Origin: Halomonas sp.
Lineage (GTDB): Bacteria > Pseudomonadota > Gammaproteobacteria > Pseudomonadales > Halomonadaceae
Assembly (NCBI RefSeq): GCF_007692655.1
Contig: NZ_REBQ01000074.1
Coordinates: 1-64,000 of the forward strand
DNA: 64,000 nt
Reading direction: 5' to 3'
This document shows positions 21,000 to 30,542 of this stretch, piece by piece (positions within the stretch are counted from its first letter, which is position 1; every line of letters begins with the position of its first letter). A program made the position numbers and the translations under genes. The notes beneath the pieces were generated by a model that had not been told where the DNA came from, ran no database searches, and worked only from the letters and a program-made list of their open reading frames with translations.

Positions 21000-21937
21000 G
21001 CGTTGATATGGAAAAAGCTCAATTTTCAGGAAACGTCGTGGTCGTTTACGGTGGTACATCTGCTGAGCGTGAGGTGTCGCTTAAAAGCGGTGCGGCAGTG
21101 CTGGATGCCCTTAAGCGTAAAGGGGTGAATGTTCAGGGCTACGATCTGCGTGACAAAGGCTTGGTAGGTTTGGAGCAGCTAGCCCCTTCAGTGGTCTTTG
21201 TTGCCCTGCATGGCCGTGGCGGCGAAGACGGCACCCTGCAGGGAGCACTGGAGCTGCTTGGCATTCCCTATACAGGGAGTGGCGTTCTGGCCTCGGCACT
21301 TGGCATGGATAAACAGCGCACTAAACAGGTATGGAGTGCGGTTGGGCTTCCAACGCCTGAGAGCATTATGCTGGATGCGAGCTCTGACTGGTCAGCAGTG
21401 GTGGCTGAGCTTGGTTTGCCGCTGATTGTAAAGCCTGTGCATGAAGGCTCCACGTTGGGCATCAGCATCGTAAAAAGTCAGGCTGCACTTGAGCAGGCCT
21501 ATCGCGATGCTGCGCAGTTTGACGCCCGGGTGATGGCAGAGCGCTTCGTGGTTGGGGAGGAGTACACGGTGGCGCTACTGGGCGATCAGGTGCTACCCGC
21601 AATTCGTGTTGAGGTGCCAGGCGGCTTCTACGATTACGAGGCCAAATATATTGCCAATACTACCCAATACCATCTGCCCTGCGGTTTATCTGCTGAACAG
21701 GAAGCTGAACTGGCTGCACTGTGCCAGCAAGCGTTTGCGGCGATTGGTGGGGTAGGCTGGGGCCGCGTTGATGTGATGCGTGACGGCGGAGGGCATTTTT
21801 GGCTGTTGGAAGTTAATACCGTTCCAGGCATGACTGACCACAGCCTAGTCCCCCAGGCAGCGGCTCATGCAGGTATTGATTTTGATGACCTGGTACTGCA
21901 GATACTCAATACCGCCAGTGAGCCATCCACATCATGA
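20996..21937 (+). CDS. ddl: D-alanine:D-alanine ligase
   Basis: ATP-grasp enzyme that makes D-Ala-D-Ala for MurF. The glycine loop [17 protein letters not shown] opens the protein; [11 protein letters not shown] and [15 protein letters not shown] are ATP and metal-binding segments. GTG at 20996 overlaps the murC stop, with ATG at 21008 as an alternative. 313 residues; DdlB type by its dcw position. ftsQ follows after 39 bases. Confidence 0.95.
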   Translation: MSVDMEKAQFSGNVVVVYGGTSAEREVSLKSGAAVLDALKRKGVNVQGYDLRDKGLVGLEQLAPSVVFVALHGRGGEDGTLQGALELLGIPYTGSGVLASALGMDKQRTKQVWSAVGLPTPESIMLDASSDWSAVVAELGLPLIVKPVHEGSTLGISIVKSQAALEQAYRDAAQFDARVMAERFVVGEEYTVALLGDQVLPAIRVEVPGGFYDYEAKYIANTTQYHLPCGLSAEQEAELAALCQQAFAAIGGVGWGRVDVMRDGGGHFWLLEVNTVPGMTDHSLVPQAAAHAGIDFDDLVLQILNTASEPSTS

Positions 21938-21976
21938 GCAATCTACATTATGAACAAGCGCTAATAAAAGCTCCTT

Positions 21977-22690
21977 ATGAAGAGGCGTAATGCTTGGTTG
22001 GGAATTATCCTGCTGGCCCTGTTAATGGGGGCCGGCAGCCGTGCGCTTTGGCTATGGCTAGATCGTCCGATTGAACGGGTGTCTATTCGCGGTGAGTGGG
22101 AATATGTCAGCGCTGATTACTTGCGCACTCAGCTCGCCCCGCTGGTGGTAGATGCGACGTGGCTCTCGGCCGATCTAGGTGAGCTACGGGAGCGAGCGTT
22201 ACAGATTGGCTGGCTAAATGAAGTGCGTATTTCCCGAGAGTGGCCTAATGCATTAGTGTTTGAGTTAATCGAGCAAGAGCCGGTAGCGCGTTGGAATGAT
22301 GATTTTTTGCTTAACCCTGATGGCGAACCTTTTGCCTTTGCACCGTTAATGCCGCCGTCAGGTCTTCCCGACTTGGCTGGACCTACCGGAAGCAGCGAAG
22401 AGGTGTTGCACTTTTATCACCGTCTAGGACCACACTTTGGGCAGTTGTCTCTTGATCTTACGCAGCTGCGTTTAGAGCCGCGTGGGGCTTGGCGGCTACA
22501 GTTAAATGATGGTGTATGGGTTATGTTAGGCCGGCGTCAGCATGAAGTGCGTTTAGCACGCTTATCAGCGTCGTGGCAAAGAGAGTTGTATCGTCTAGGT
22601 GACCAGATCCGCTATATTGACTTACGCTACCCCAATGGCGTTGCTGTTGCCTGGCATGGACAAAGCGAGTTTGAGGAGCAGGAGGAGTAA
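21977..22690 (+). CDS. ftsQ: Cell division protein FtsQ
   Basis: Bitopic divisome protein that links FtsL/FtsB to early division proteins. A short basic N-terminus and one membrane helix (about 8-27) are followed by a POTRA domain (IERVSIRGEWEYV to about 100, with LNEVRISREWPNALVFEL) and the beta domain to the end. 237 residues, slightly shorter than E. coli (276). It is separated from ftsA by 310 bases, unlike the tight spacing usual in this cluster. Confidence 0.93.
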   Translation: MKRRNAWLGIILLALLMGAGSRALWLWLDRPIERVSIRGEWEYVSADYLRTQLAPLVVDATWLSADLGELRERALQIGWLNEVRISREWPNALVFELIEQEPVARWNDDFLLNPDGEPFAFAPLMPPSGLPDLAGPTGSSEEVLHFYHRLGPHFGQLSLDLTQLRLEPRGAWRLQLNDGVWVMLGRRQHEVRLARLSASWQRELYRLGDQIRYIDLRYPNGVAVAWHGQSEFEEQEE

Positions 22691-23000
22691 TGATGGTATT
22701 AATTAATGCAAATAATGTGTAAAGGTGAGTGGACGGCACCATTGAAAAGCTATTAATTGGCTTTAATTTGTCTGCAAAGCCTATTATTGTGTTTTTGTAC
22801 TAGTCGTATTCCAGCTATTGTTTCTATACTATAGGCCAACTGTGATTAAGTGGCTTTTAAATTTGCCGACTAGTACTTAGCAAATGTTTGCAAAATACCA
22901 CTGATTATTTTGGGTTGTACGCCCCATGGTTAAGTATTGAATTAAGCGTATACTTATTTAAATTTACTTTTATAAATCACGCAAGGAGATTTCCCGACTC
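22691..23000. other. 310-bp AT-rich intergenic region between ftsQ and ftsA
   Basis: No gene is supported here; the one frame crossing it runs into ftsA out of frame. The stretch is markedly AT-rich compared with its neighbours. It holds a perfect 10-bp inverted repeat, GTACTAGTCG at 22797-22806 and CGACTAGTAC at 22867-22876, and a GCAAA-NN-TTTGC palindrome near 22880. TATACT occurs within each half and TATAAA close to ftsA, all possible -10 elements without convincing -35 partners. It likely holds the ftsA-ftsZ promoter(s). AAGGAG at its end is the ftsA ribosome site. Confidence 0.6.
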
Positions 23001-24290
23001 ATGGCAGGCTCACCTAACGCATCCAATATGGTGGTCGGGCTGGACATTGGAACGTCCAAGGTCGTCGCGATAGTCGGTCAACCTACCGATGACGGCGGAA
23101 TTGAAATTGCCGGTATTGGCTCGCATCCTTCACGGGGGATGAAGCGCGGCGTAGTGATCAATATTGAATCGACAGTGCAGTCTATTCAGCGCGCGGTCGA
23201 AGAAGCTGAGTTAATGGCTGGGTGTGATATTCACTCAGTCTATGTTGGGGTAGCGGGTAGCCATATCAGTTCAATGAACTCTGATGGTGTTGTGGCCATT
23301 AAAGATCGTGAAGTGGCTCCCTCCGATATTGAACGGGTGATCGATTCTGCCCGTGCTCGCGCTATCTCAGAGGGCCAGCGTGTGCTTCACGTACTGCCTC
23401 AAGAGTTCTCGATTGACGCCCAAGGGGGGATTCGTGAGCCTTTGGGTATGTCAGGTGTGCGGTTAGAGGCACAGGTTCACTTAGTAACGGCTGCTTTAAA
23501 TGCAGTTCAGAATATTGAAAAATGTGTACGTCGCTGTGGCTTAGAGGTTGATGCCATTATTTTAGAGCAGCTTGCCTCAAGTATGGCAGTGCTGACCGAA
23601 GATGAGCGTGAACTTGGGGTTTGTATGGTCGATATCGGTGGTGGTACTACTGATATGGCGATCTTTACCGAAGGGGCTATACGTCATACGGCAGTCATCC
23701 CTATTGCAGGGGATCAAGTGACTAACGATATTGCGATGGCACTGCGGACGCCCACACAGCACGCTGAAGAGATTAAAGTTAAATATGCTTGTGCGCTCAC
23801 GCATTTAGCGGCAAGCGATGAAATGATTAAAGTGCCTAGCGTAGGTGATCGTCCAGCGCGTGACTTGTCACGACAGGCTTTAGCTGAAGTAGTAGAGCCA
23901 CGCTACGAAGAGTTGTTTACGCTGGTAAGAGATGAATTACGCCGTAGTGGCTACGAAGACATGGTGGCAGCTGGGATAGTGCTTACCGGTGGTACCTCGC
24001 GCATGGAAGGTGTTAGCGAATTGGCGGAAGAGATTTTTCATATGCCTGTTCGTATCGCATGTCCGCAGAATGTAAGAGGTTTGGCGGATGTCGTTCGTAA
24101 CCCGATTTATGCGACAGGCGTTGGCCTGCTGCATTATGCCTTGCAGGAAACGCGTCATGGGCAAGGCCTAAAAAGCCACGGGGGAGTTGTTGCAGTGCAT
24201 AAAGGCCGCAACGAGCTCGCTCGGCGTGATATCAAGGACGATCATTCGGCGCTGGCAAGAATTAAAGGCTGGTTCAAAGGAAATTTCTGA
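23001..24290 (+). CDS. ftsA: Cell division protein FtsA
   Basis: Actin-like ATPase that tethers FtsZ to the membrane and recruits later division proteins. ATP-site segments [15 protein letters not shown] (about 13-27) and [13 protein letters not shown] (about 211-223) are present, as is [12 protein letters not shown]. The C-terminus ends in a short amphipathic helix ([12 protein letters not shown]) that serves as membrane anchor. 429 residues. A strong AAGGAG precedes the ATG. ftsZ begins 34 bases downstream. Confidence 0.96.
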   Translation: MAGSPNASNMVVGLDIGTSKVVAIVGQPTDDGGIEIAGIGSHPSRGMKRGVVINIESTVQSIQRAVEEAELMAGCDIHSVYVGVAGSHISSMNSDGVVAIKDREVAPSDIERVIDSARARAISEGQRVLHVLPQEFSIDAQGGIREPLGMSGVRLEAQVHLVTAALNAVQNIEKCVRRCGLEVDAIILEQLASSMAVLTEDERELGVCMVDIGGGTTDMAIFTEGAIRHTAVIPIAGDQVTNDIAMALRTPTQHAEEIKVKYACALTHLAASDEMIKVPSVGDRPARDLSRQALAEVVEPRYEELFTLVRDELRRSGYEDMVAAGIVLTGGTSRMEGVSELAEEIFHMPVRIACPQNVRGLADVVRNPIYATGVGLLHYALQETRHGQGLKSHGGVVAVHKGRNELARRDIKDDHSALARIKGWFKGNF

Positions 24291-24324
24291 CAGGGCCGCA
24301 AGCGCGGTTCAGGAGACGGGGCTT

Positions 24325-25503
24325 ATGTTCGAATTGGTAGATAACGCACCCTCGAGCAGTGCGGTCATAAAAGTGGTTGGTGTTGGCGGCGGTGGCGGCA
24401 ATGCTGTTAATCACATGGTCGAGAGTAACATTGAAGGCGTTGAGTTTATCTGCGCCAACACGGATGCGCAGGCATTAAAGCGCGTATCGGCGAAAACCGT
24501 CCTGCAACTGGGCGCTGAAATCACTAAAGGACTGGGTGCGGGTGCCAATCCTGAAGTGGGTCGCCAAGCTGCCATGGAAGATCGCGAGCGCATCGCGGAA
24601 TTGCTGGTAGGTGCCGATATGGTGTTTATCACTGCTGGCATGGGCGGCGGTACAGGTACCGGTGGCGCCCCCGTCGTTGCTCAGGTTGCTAAAGAGCTCG
24701 GTATCCTTACCGTTGCTGTTGTGACACGTCCCTTCCCGTTTGAAGGGCCGAAGCGCATGCGTGCCGCTGAAGAAGGCATGAAAGAGCTTTCTGAGCATGT
24801 CGATTCATTGATCACTATTCCTAATGAAAAGCTGCTGTCAGTGCTGGGCAAGAATGCCACGCTGTTGACTGCTTTCAGTGCTGCTAACGATGTGCTGTTG
24901 GGCGCCGTTCAGGGCATTGCTGAGCTAATTACCAGCCCGGGTATTATCAACGTCGATTTTGCCGATGTGCGCACCGTGATGTCTGAAATGGGCATGGCGA
25001 TGATGGGCACCGGTGGCGCAACGGGCGAAAATCGCGCTCGTGAAGCGGCCGAGAAAGCGATTCGTAGCCCGCTATTGGAAGATATCGACCTGCATGGCGC
25101 GCGTGGTATTTTGGTTAACATCACTGCTGGCCCTGATTTGTCGATTGGGGAATTCAATGATGTTGGTGCCACGGTACAAGAGTTCGCTTCTCCCGACGCC
25201 ACTATTGTGGTGGGCACCTCCATCGATATGGAAATGTCGGATGAGTTGCGGGTAACCGTGGTGGCGGCTGGTTTGGATGGTCACAAGGCTAAAACTGCAG
25301 CTCGTGAGCCGGCGCGTCGCTCGGCGGCAGAATCTTCATCTGATTATCGCAAGCTACAGCAGCCTACCGTTATGCGTCAGCAGTCGACGGCGCGATCTGA
25401 ATCACAGGAAGCTGCCGCTAAACCACGCCCTGAAAAGCGTCGTGCTACTGAAGCTGATGATTATTTGGATATCCCCGCGTTTCTACGCCGCCAGGCGGAT
25501 TGA
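24325..25503 (+). CDS. ftsZ: Cell division GTPase FtsZ
   Basis: Tubulin homologue that forms the Z ring. The GTP-binding GGGTGTG signature lies at 107-113, with NTDAQAL and the T7 synergy region [11 protein letters not shown] following. The conserved C-terminal peptide [15 protein letters not shown] (378-392), which binds FtsA and ZipA, follows a charged linker. ATG at 24325, preceded by AGGAGACGGGG, gives 392 residues; longer in-frame extensions overlap ftsA and are not credible. Confidence 0.97.
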   Translation: MFELVDNAPSSSAVIKVVGVGGGGGNAVNHMVESNIEGVEFICANTDAQALKRVSAKTVLQLGAEITKGLGAGANPEVGRQAAMEDRERIAELLVGADMVFITAGMGGGTGTGGAPVVAQVAKELGILTVAVVTRPFPFEGPKRMRAAEEGMKELSEHVDSLITIPNEKLLSVLGKNATLLTAFSAANDVLLGAVQGIAELITSPGIINVDFADVRTVMSEMGMAMMGTGGATGENRAREAAEKAIRSPLLEDIDLHGARGILVNITAGPDLSIGEFNDVGATVQEFASPDATIVVGTSIDMEMSDELRVTVVAAGLDGHKAKTAAREPARRSAAESSSDYRKLQQPTVMRQQSTARSESQEAAAKPRPEKRRATEADDYLDIPAFLRRQAD

Positions 25504-25638
25504 TCCTCTTTATCAGGCTCATTGCAATAGCGAGCGGGCGTTTAATTGGCTAAAACGCTCGTTTGCTGTTAAAGTGAACACTGTTTGATAACTTTTTTCC
25601 TCGCGGTAATTACCGTCCTTAGAGTTCGACCACTGCCC

Positions 25639-26550
25639 ATGATCAGACAACGCACCCTACAAAACGTCATTCGCGCTACCGGAGTGGGTTTGCACTCTGG
25701 TAAAAAAGTCCATTTGGCCTTGCGTCCGGCGCCAGCCAATACTGGGATTGTGTTTGTCAGAACGGATCTGGACCCTGTAGCGCATGTGCCTGCGCGTGCT
25801 GAATTGGTAGAAGATACCAAACTGTGCACGGCACTTGTGTTTAACGGCGTAAAAGTGGCTACGGTCGAACATCTGATGTCTGCGTTTGCGGGCATGGGCA
25901 TCGACAATGCGTTTGTTGATGTCAGTGAGCCGGAAGTGCCGATTATGGATGGCAGTGCAAGCCCGTTCGTGTTCCTGATTCAGTCGGCGGGTATTCTAGA
26001 GCAAGATGCCGCAAAGAAGTTTATTCGCATTAAGCATCGCGTCGCCGTTAGCGATGGTGATAAAGAAGCGGTGTTCCTGCCCCACCAGGGTTTTAAAGTC
26101 TCTTTTGCGATTGATTTTGACCACCCTGTGTTTGACCAGCAGAAGCAAACAGCGCTGATTGATTTTTCAACGACATCGTTTGTAAAAGAAGTATCTCGGG
26201 CTCGTACGTTTGGCTTTATGCGTGATCTAGAGTTTTTGCGCTCTAATAACTTGGCGCTCGGTGGCAGTTTGGACAATGCGATCGTCGTTGACGATTACCG
26301 TATTGTTAATGAAGGCGGTCTGCGCTACGAAGATGAGTTCGTTAAACATAAAGTGCTAGATGCTATCGGTGACTTGTACCAGTTAGGCTATAGCTTGATC
26401 GGTGAATTCCGCGGCATTAAATCCGGGCATGCGTTGAATAACCAGCTTTGCCGTGAGCTTATGGCACAGCCTGATGCTTATGAGATCGTCACTTTTGAAG
26501 GTGAAAAGGCAGTTGCGCCGATTTCCTATGCCGCGCCTGCTATGGCATGA
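25639..26550 (+). CDS. lpxC: UDP-3-O-acyl-N-acetylglucosamine deacetylase LpxC
   Basis: Zinc amidase of the committed step of lipid A synthesis. Zinc ligands H78 (in TVEHLM), H237 and D241 (in [11 protein letters not shown]) and catalytic H264 (in SGHALNN) are all present. ATG at 25639 gives the usual 303 residues beginning MIRQRTLQN; upstream in-frame starts extend beyond the family N-terminus. E. coli LpxC is controlled by FtsH proteolysis via its C-terminal tail; here the tail ends AAPAMA, a hydrophobic end in keeping with that. Confidence 0.96.
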   Translation: MIRQRTLQNVIRATGVGLHSGKKVHLALRPAPANTGIVFVRTDLDPVAHVPARAELVEDTKLCTALVFNGVKVATVEHLMSAFAGMGIDNAFVDVSEPEVPIMDGSASPFVFLIQSAGILEQDAAKKFIRIKHRVAVSDGDKEAVFLPHQGFKVSFAIDFDHPVFDQQKQTALIDFSTTSFVKEVSRARTFGFMRDLEFLRSNNLALGGSLDNAIVVDDYRIVNEGGLRYEDEFVKHKVLDAIGDLYQLGYSLIGEFRGIKSGHALNNQLCRELMAQPDAYEIVTFEGEKAVAPISYAAPAMA

Positions 26551-26594
26551 TTTGATAGCGATAAAGGTATAGAGAAATACCCATTATTTAACCC

Positions 26595-26627
26595 ATAAAG
26601 CACCGCCTAGCGGTGCTTTATGCATTT
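26595..26627 (+). terminator. Terminator after lpxC
   Basis: A 12-bp perfect stem, ATAAAGCACCGC (26595-26606) with GCGGTGCTTTAT (26610-26621), closes on a 3-base loop and is followed by GCATTTT. It closes the dcw/lpxC cluster. Confidence 0.8.
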
Positions 26628-26651
26628 TAAAACATGCCCATGCCCATTGCC

Positions 26652-26689
26652 TGCCGTACCTGAAAGAGCTTGCCGTTCCTGAAAGAAGA
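26652..26689. repeat. Two 19-bp direct repeats downstream of lpxC
   Basis: TGCCGTACCTGAAAGA at 26652 and TGCCGTTCCTGAAAGA at 26671 differ at one base and repeat with a 19-base period. They lie in the non-coding gap between the lpxC terminator and the dciA stop. No role is evident. Confidence 0.6.
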
Positions 26690-26763
26690 GGGGGCGGCTA
26701 GGCATAAGCAGGGTTATAAATAAAAGGCGTCGATAATGGTAGCAACACGCAGAGATGGTGCCG

Positions 26764-27225
26764 TTATTTTGGCGGGTGAGCGTGAGACGCCAGTCGCTCT
26801 AGTGCACGTTTAAGCGCGGGGTTGGTTGTGTCTTCAGCGCAATCCGCTAATGTTTTCCCTGCATCCACTGACAGGCTGCGGGTATTGCGTGGTGGAGCTA
26901 CAATAGGGCGCACGGGGCGTACTTTAAAAGTGAAGCCATTGACGCCTTCAAACCCAGGTAACTGATGCAGCAGCTCTAGTAGGCGGCGCTGTTCGAAGCG
27001 AAGCCATGTTAGCCAACTGGCTTGGCCGCTGATGACTGTTAAGCGCCCCTCGCGAAAACCGCCGACAAAAATATGCTCACGCATCTCTTCGGGTAAGTGA
27101 GCGCGCAGGTGGCGCTGGGCCTGATCAATCAGGCGAGACAGGCGCATTAGTTGACTAATATCGCCAGACTTTGACAGCAGGCGGGCAATGGGCTGTGCGT
27201 GAGAACGCTTAACCTTTATACTCAT
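26764..27225 (-). CDS. dciA: DciA-like DUF721 protein
   Basis: Member of the DUF721 family, whose studied member DciA loads the replicative helicase DnaB in bacteria lacking DnaC. The 153-residue protein has a basic N-terminus (MSIKVKRSHAQPIARLL) and the KH-like core with GGFREGRLTVISGQASWLTWLRFEQ. ATG at 27225 is preceded by TAGGA; a 19-codon extension is unlikely. The lpxC-dciA-secA neighbourhood is usual in relatives. Family firm, helicase-loading role inferred. Confidence 0.8.
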   Translation of the reverse strand: MSIKVKRSHAQPIARLLSKSGDISQLMRLSRLIDQAQRHLRAHLPEEMREHIFVGGFREGRLTVISGQASWLTWLRFEQRRLLELLHQLPGFEGVNGFTFKVRPVRPIVAPPRNTRSLSVDAGKTLADCAEDTTNPALKRALERLASHAHPPK

Positions 27226-27239
27226 ACACTTAATTCCTA

Positions 27240-27265
27240 GGGTACCGCTGTTTGAGGGTACCGCT
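27240..27265. repeat. Two GGGTACCGCT direct repeats in the dciA/secA divergent region
   Basis: GGGTACCGCT occurs at 27240-27249 and again at 27256-27265, a 16-base period. TATAAA at 27265-27270, a possible -10 for rightward transcription toward secA, abuts the second copy, and no good -35 is visible. On the reverse strand the repeats lie in the dciA leader. Confidence 0.65.
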
Positions 27266-27337
27266 ATAAATAACGTCGGCATTTCTGGCCGATGGCCAAT
27301 GATCAGATACTACCACGCTCAGGAGCCGGTCTACAGC

Positions 27338-27700
27338 ATGTCACCAACGCTTGATAATCAGCCTGCTTTGCCTCGGCGCCAACGCCGCTACGGTATCGCG
27401 CGTTGGTGGCTGGCTGGCCTGCTGGTCAGTTGCCTGTTGCCTGCTGGCTTAGGCGCGGCCGATGTCTTTCGAGGCAGTGAGCGTGGCGCCACTATTTGCT
27501 TTTGGGTGCCCGCTATTTTACGCGCTCAATCGCACTGGATTGCCAAAAGGCAACGCGCTTTGCGCCGCTGGGCCCAGCGGCCTCGGCGCTTTGTACCCGC
27601 TCGGAGCCAATTTAATTGGCTACCTCCCATGGCCATACTGGTAGCGGCGCATGATGTGTTGACTCAGCGCGGTCCACCGCTTCATCGAGTGAGTTGTTAA
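27338..27700 (+). CDS. Unrecognised small secreted-type protein upstream of secA; candidate SecM-like arrest peptide
   Basis: I do not recognise this 120-residue protein as a named family. A basic N-region of 22 residues (with RRQRR) precedes a hydrophobic core (about 23-39) ending GLGA-A, which looks like a long signal sequence as in SecM. The rest is Arg-rich, with Trp at 57, 67, 78 and 94. The C-terminus has Q110-R-G-P-P114 six residues before the stop, resembling the RAGP end of SecM and the RAPP end of other arrest peptides; the upstream Phe/Trp spacing of SecM is not matched. AGGAG lies 12 bases before the ATG. secA starts 65 bases after the stop. It may instead be a degraded gene; pseudomonads carry, as I recall, an M23 peptidase gene here. 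Confidence 0.5.
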   Translation: MSPTLDNQPALPRRQRRYGIARWWLAGLLVSCLLPAGLGAADVFRGSERGATICFWVPAILRAQSHWIAKRQRALRRWAQRPRRFVPARSQFNWLPPMAILVAAHDVLTQRGPPLHRVSC

Positions 27701-27764
27701 TACACCTACTTTCTCGAAATAGGGCGAATTCCCGATGGGTCGCTCGTGAATATTTGGATATTTC

Positions 27765-30500
27765 ATGCTTAATAATTTATTACGTAAAGTCGTTGGCTCT
27801 AAAAATGACCGCGATGTCAAACGCATGCATAAAAACGTGCCGCATATTAACTCGTTAGAAGCCGAGTTTGAGGCGCTAAGTGATGCTGATTTACAGGCCA
27901 AAACAGCCGAACTGCGTCAACGTCTAGAAGCAGGTGAAGCCCTTGATAGCCTGTTGGCACCCGCCTTTGCGATAGTTCGCGAAGCCAGTAAGCGGGTCAT
28001 GGGCATGCGCCACTTTGATGTTCAGTTGGTCGGTGGCATGACGCTGCACCGTGGCCGTATTGCAGAAATGAAAACGGGTGAAGGTAAAACCCTTGTGGCA
28101 ACGCTGGCGGTATACCTCAATGCGCTGCCCGGCAAGGGCGTTCATGTTGTTACAGTGAACGACTACCTGGCTCGTCGTGATGCCGAGTGGATGCGTCCGC
28201 TATACGAATTCTTGGGTTTATCCATCGGTGTAATTTTCTCTGGCCAAACAGGCGAAGAGAAGCGTCACGCTTACCAGTGTGATATTACCTACGGCACTAA
28301 TAACGAGTTTGGCTTTGATTACCTGCGCGATAACATGGCGTTCTCGTTAGAAGATAAAGTGCAGCGCGGATTGCACTTTGCAATTGTCGATGAAGTTGAC
28401 TCTATCCTTATTGACGAAGCACGTACCCCGCTTATCATTTCAGGGGCTGTTGACGAGAATACTGATCTCTACAAAGTCGTTAATGAACTCGCTCAGCAGC
28501 TTGAGAAAGGCGAGGAGATTGAGGATGAAGAAGCAACGATCGTTGGTGATTTTCTCGTTGATGAAAAGCAAAAGCAGGTCGAACTGACAGAGCAAGGGCA
28601 CAACAAGGTCGAAGAGCTAATGCGTGCTGAGGGGTTGCTAGGCGCGGATGATTCGCTCTACGCCGCCCAGAATCTCAACCTGTTACAGCATATGCATTCA
28701 GCGCTGCGCGCCCGTCACCTTTATCACCGCGATGTTGACTATATCGTTTCCGAAGGCCAGGTGGTGATCGTCGACGAACATACCGGGCGCTCGATGCCGG
28801 GTCGCCGCTGGTCAGAAGGCTTGCACCAAGCGGTAGAGGCCAAGGAGGGCGTCACGGTCCAGCGCGAAAGCCAAACGCTGGCATCCACCACCTTCCAGAA
28901 CTACTTCCGTTTATATGAAAAATTAGCTGGGATGACCGGCACGGCGGATACCGAAGCCTTTGAGTTCCGGCAAATTTATGGCCTTGACGTGGTGGTTATC
29001 CCTACTAACCGCCCGTTGGTCCGTAAAGACCAGAATGATTTGGTTTTCCTGAGCGCTGAAGAGAAATACGAAGCGATCATTAAAGATGTAAAAGCTGAGA
29101 CGGAAGCCGGACGCCCCGTGCTGGTGGGTACTGCTTCGATTGAAACCTCCGAGTACCTTGCCAAGCTGATGCGTGAAGCTGGCTTAGCGTTTAACGTGCT
29201 TAATGCCAAGCAGCACCAGAGCGAAGCCGAAATTATTGCTCAGGCGGGTCGTCCAGGCGCGATTACCATTGCCACCAACATGGCCGGTCGAGGCACCGAC
29301 ATTATGTTAGGCGGTAACTGGGAGGCTGAAGCGGCCAAGCTACAAAACCCCACTGAAGAGCAACTTGAAGCACTCAAAGCCGAGTGGCAGGCGCGCCATG
29401 ATGGCGTACTGGCCGCTGGTGGCCTGCACGTAGTGGGCTCTGAGCGTCACGAATCGCGGCGTATCGATAATCAGCTGCGGGGTCGCGCCGGACGCCAGGG
29501 GGATCCAGGCTCAACGCGGTTCTTCCTGTCGCTGGAAGATAGCCTTATGCGCCTATTTGGCTCTGATCGCGTTAAGCGTCTGATGCAGGCGTTAGGTCTT
29601 GAGCGTGGTGAAGCGATTGAGCATAAGATGGTCTCCAATGCCGTTGAGCGGGCTCAGAAGAAAGTCGAAGGACGTAACTTCGATACCCGTAAACAGCTGC
29701 TTGAATATGATGATGTTGCTAACGACCAACGGCGAGTCATCTACGACCAGCGTAATGAAATTCTTGCCGCAGACGATGTCGCTGATGCTGTTCTCGGGAT
29801 TCGTGAAGAGGTCATGGAGACAACGATCAGTGATTACGTGCCGCCCCAGAGCCTGCCAGAGCAGTGGGATTTGCCAGGCTTGGAAGCGCACCTGAAAACA
29901 GAATTTAATCTCGACGCTCCGGTGGTTAACTGGGCCGCTGAGGATGATCGCTTCAGCGAGGAGAAGCTACGCGAGCGTTTGCAGACGATGCATCGCGAAG
30001 CCTACGCAGCCAAAATTGAGGCGGCCGGTGAGAAATTGATTCGCCGCTTTGAGAAGCAGGTCATGCTTCAAGTGTTGGATACACGCTGGAAGGAGCACTT
30101 GCAGTCAATGGACCATCTGCGGCGCGGTATTCATCTGCGCGGCTATGCCCAGAAAAATCCCAAGCAAGAGTATAAGCGTGAATCTTTTGAGCTGTTTCAG
30201 CAGTTGCTTGAAAATATTAAAGCCGATGTCACCCGCATATTAAGCCATGTCCAAGTACGTCAGCCTGAAGAAGTCGATGCCCTCGAGCGCCAGCGCCGGG
30301 AGGCCTTGGCGCGAGAAACCGCGACGGCAGCAAGCCGACACGATGATCCAGCCAGTCAACAACAGCCAGCACCTAAGCAGGAAGCGCCGGGAGTTGATGG
30401 TCGTCCGGTGCGTCGCGAAGGGCCTAAAGTTGGCCGCAACGACCCTTGTTTTTGTGGTTCAGGTAAAAAGTACAAGCAGTGCTGTGGGAAATTGAGTTAA
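27765..30500 (+). CDS. secA: Preprotein translocase ATPase SecA
   Basis: Motor ATPase that pushes unfolded preproteins through SecYEG. Walker A MKTGEGKT is at 102-109; [21 protein letters not shown] carries Walker B and the DEAD-like motif; [13 protein letters not shown] and [11 protein letters not shown] are the second nucleotide-binding-fold motifs. The C-terminal zinc tail has C895, C897, C906 and C907 for SecB and lipid binding. 911 residues. The start has only a weak GGA at 27756-27758, so translation may depend on coupling or release from the upstream ORF. Confidence 0.97.
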   Translation: MLNNLLRKVVGSKNDRDVKRMHKNVPHINSLEAEFEALSDADLQAKTAELRQRLEAGEALDSLLAPAFAIVREASKRVMGMRHFDVQLVGGMTLHRGRIAEMKTGEGKTLVATLAVYLNALPGKGVHVVTVNDYLARRDAEWMRPLYEFLGLSIGVIFSGQTGEEKRHAYQCDITYGTNNEFGFDYLRDNMAFSLEDKVQRGLHFAIVDEVDSILIDEARTPLIISGAVDENTDLYKVVNELAQQLEKGEEIEDEEATIVGDFLVDEKQKQVELTEQGHNKVEELMRAEGLLGADDSLYAAQNLNLLQHMHSALRARHLYHRDVDYIVSEGQVVIVDEHTGRSMPGRRWSEGLHQAVEAKEGVTVQRESQTLASTTFQNYFRLYEKLAGMTGTADTEAFEFRQIYGLDVVVIPTNRPLVRKDQNDLVFLSAEEKYEAIIKDVKAETEAGRPVLVGTASIETSEYLAKLMREAGLAFNVLNAKQHQSEAEIIAQAGRPGAITIATNMAGRGTDIMLGGNWEAEAAKLQNPTEEQLEALKAEWQARHDGVLAAGGLHVVGSERHESRRIDNQLRGRAGRQGDPGSTRFFLSLEDSLMRLFGSDRVKRLMQALGLERGEAIEHKMVSNAVERAQKKVEGRNFDTRKQLLEYDDVANDQRRVIYDQRNEILAADDVADAVLGIREEVMETTISDYVPPQSLPEQWDLPGLEAHLKTEFNLDAPVVNWAAEDDRFSEEKLRERLQTMHREAYAAKIEAAGEKLIRRFEKQVMLQVLDTRWKEHLQSMDHLRRGIHLRGYAQKNPKQEYKRESFELFQQLLENIKADVTRILSHVQVRQPEEVDALERQRREALARETATAASRHDDPASQQQPAPKQEAPGVDGRPVRREGPKVGRNDPCFCGSGKKYKQCCGKLS

Positions 30501-30542
30501 CGGCGATAGTATCTACGTAACGCCTGCTTAAAGGAGAAAATC

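Noticed and set aside
27395-27475. Lipobox reading (L-V-S-C) of the secA-leader ORF
   Set aside because: Cys32 follows only about eight hydrophobic residues and is itself followed by more hydrophobic sequence, which fits a Sec signal core better than a lipoprotein.
27535-27580. Match of HWIAKRQRALR in the secA-leader ORF to the WI-x4-GIRAGP core of SecM
   Set aside because: Only Trp-Ile and one Gln line up; the Arg and Pro positions do not, so it was not counted as support.
27462-27644. Alternative 60-codon frame within the secA-leader region
   Set aside because: It lacks a ribosome site and ends mid-ORF; the 120-codon frame has a better start, signal-like N-terminus and reaches the secA leader.
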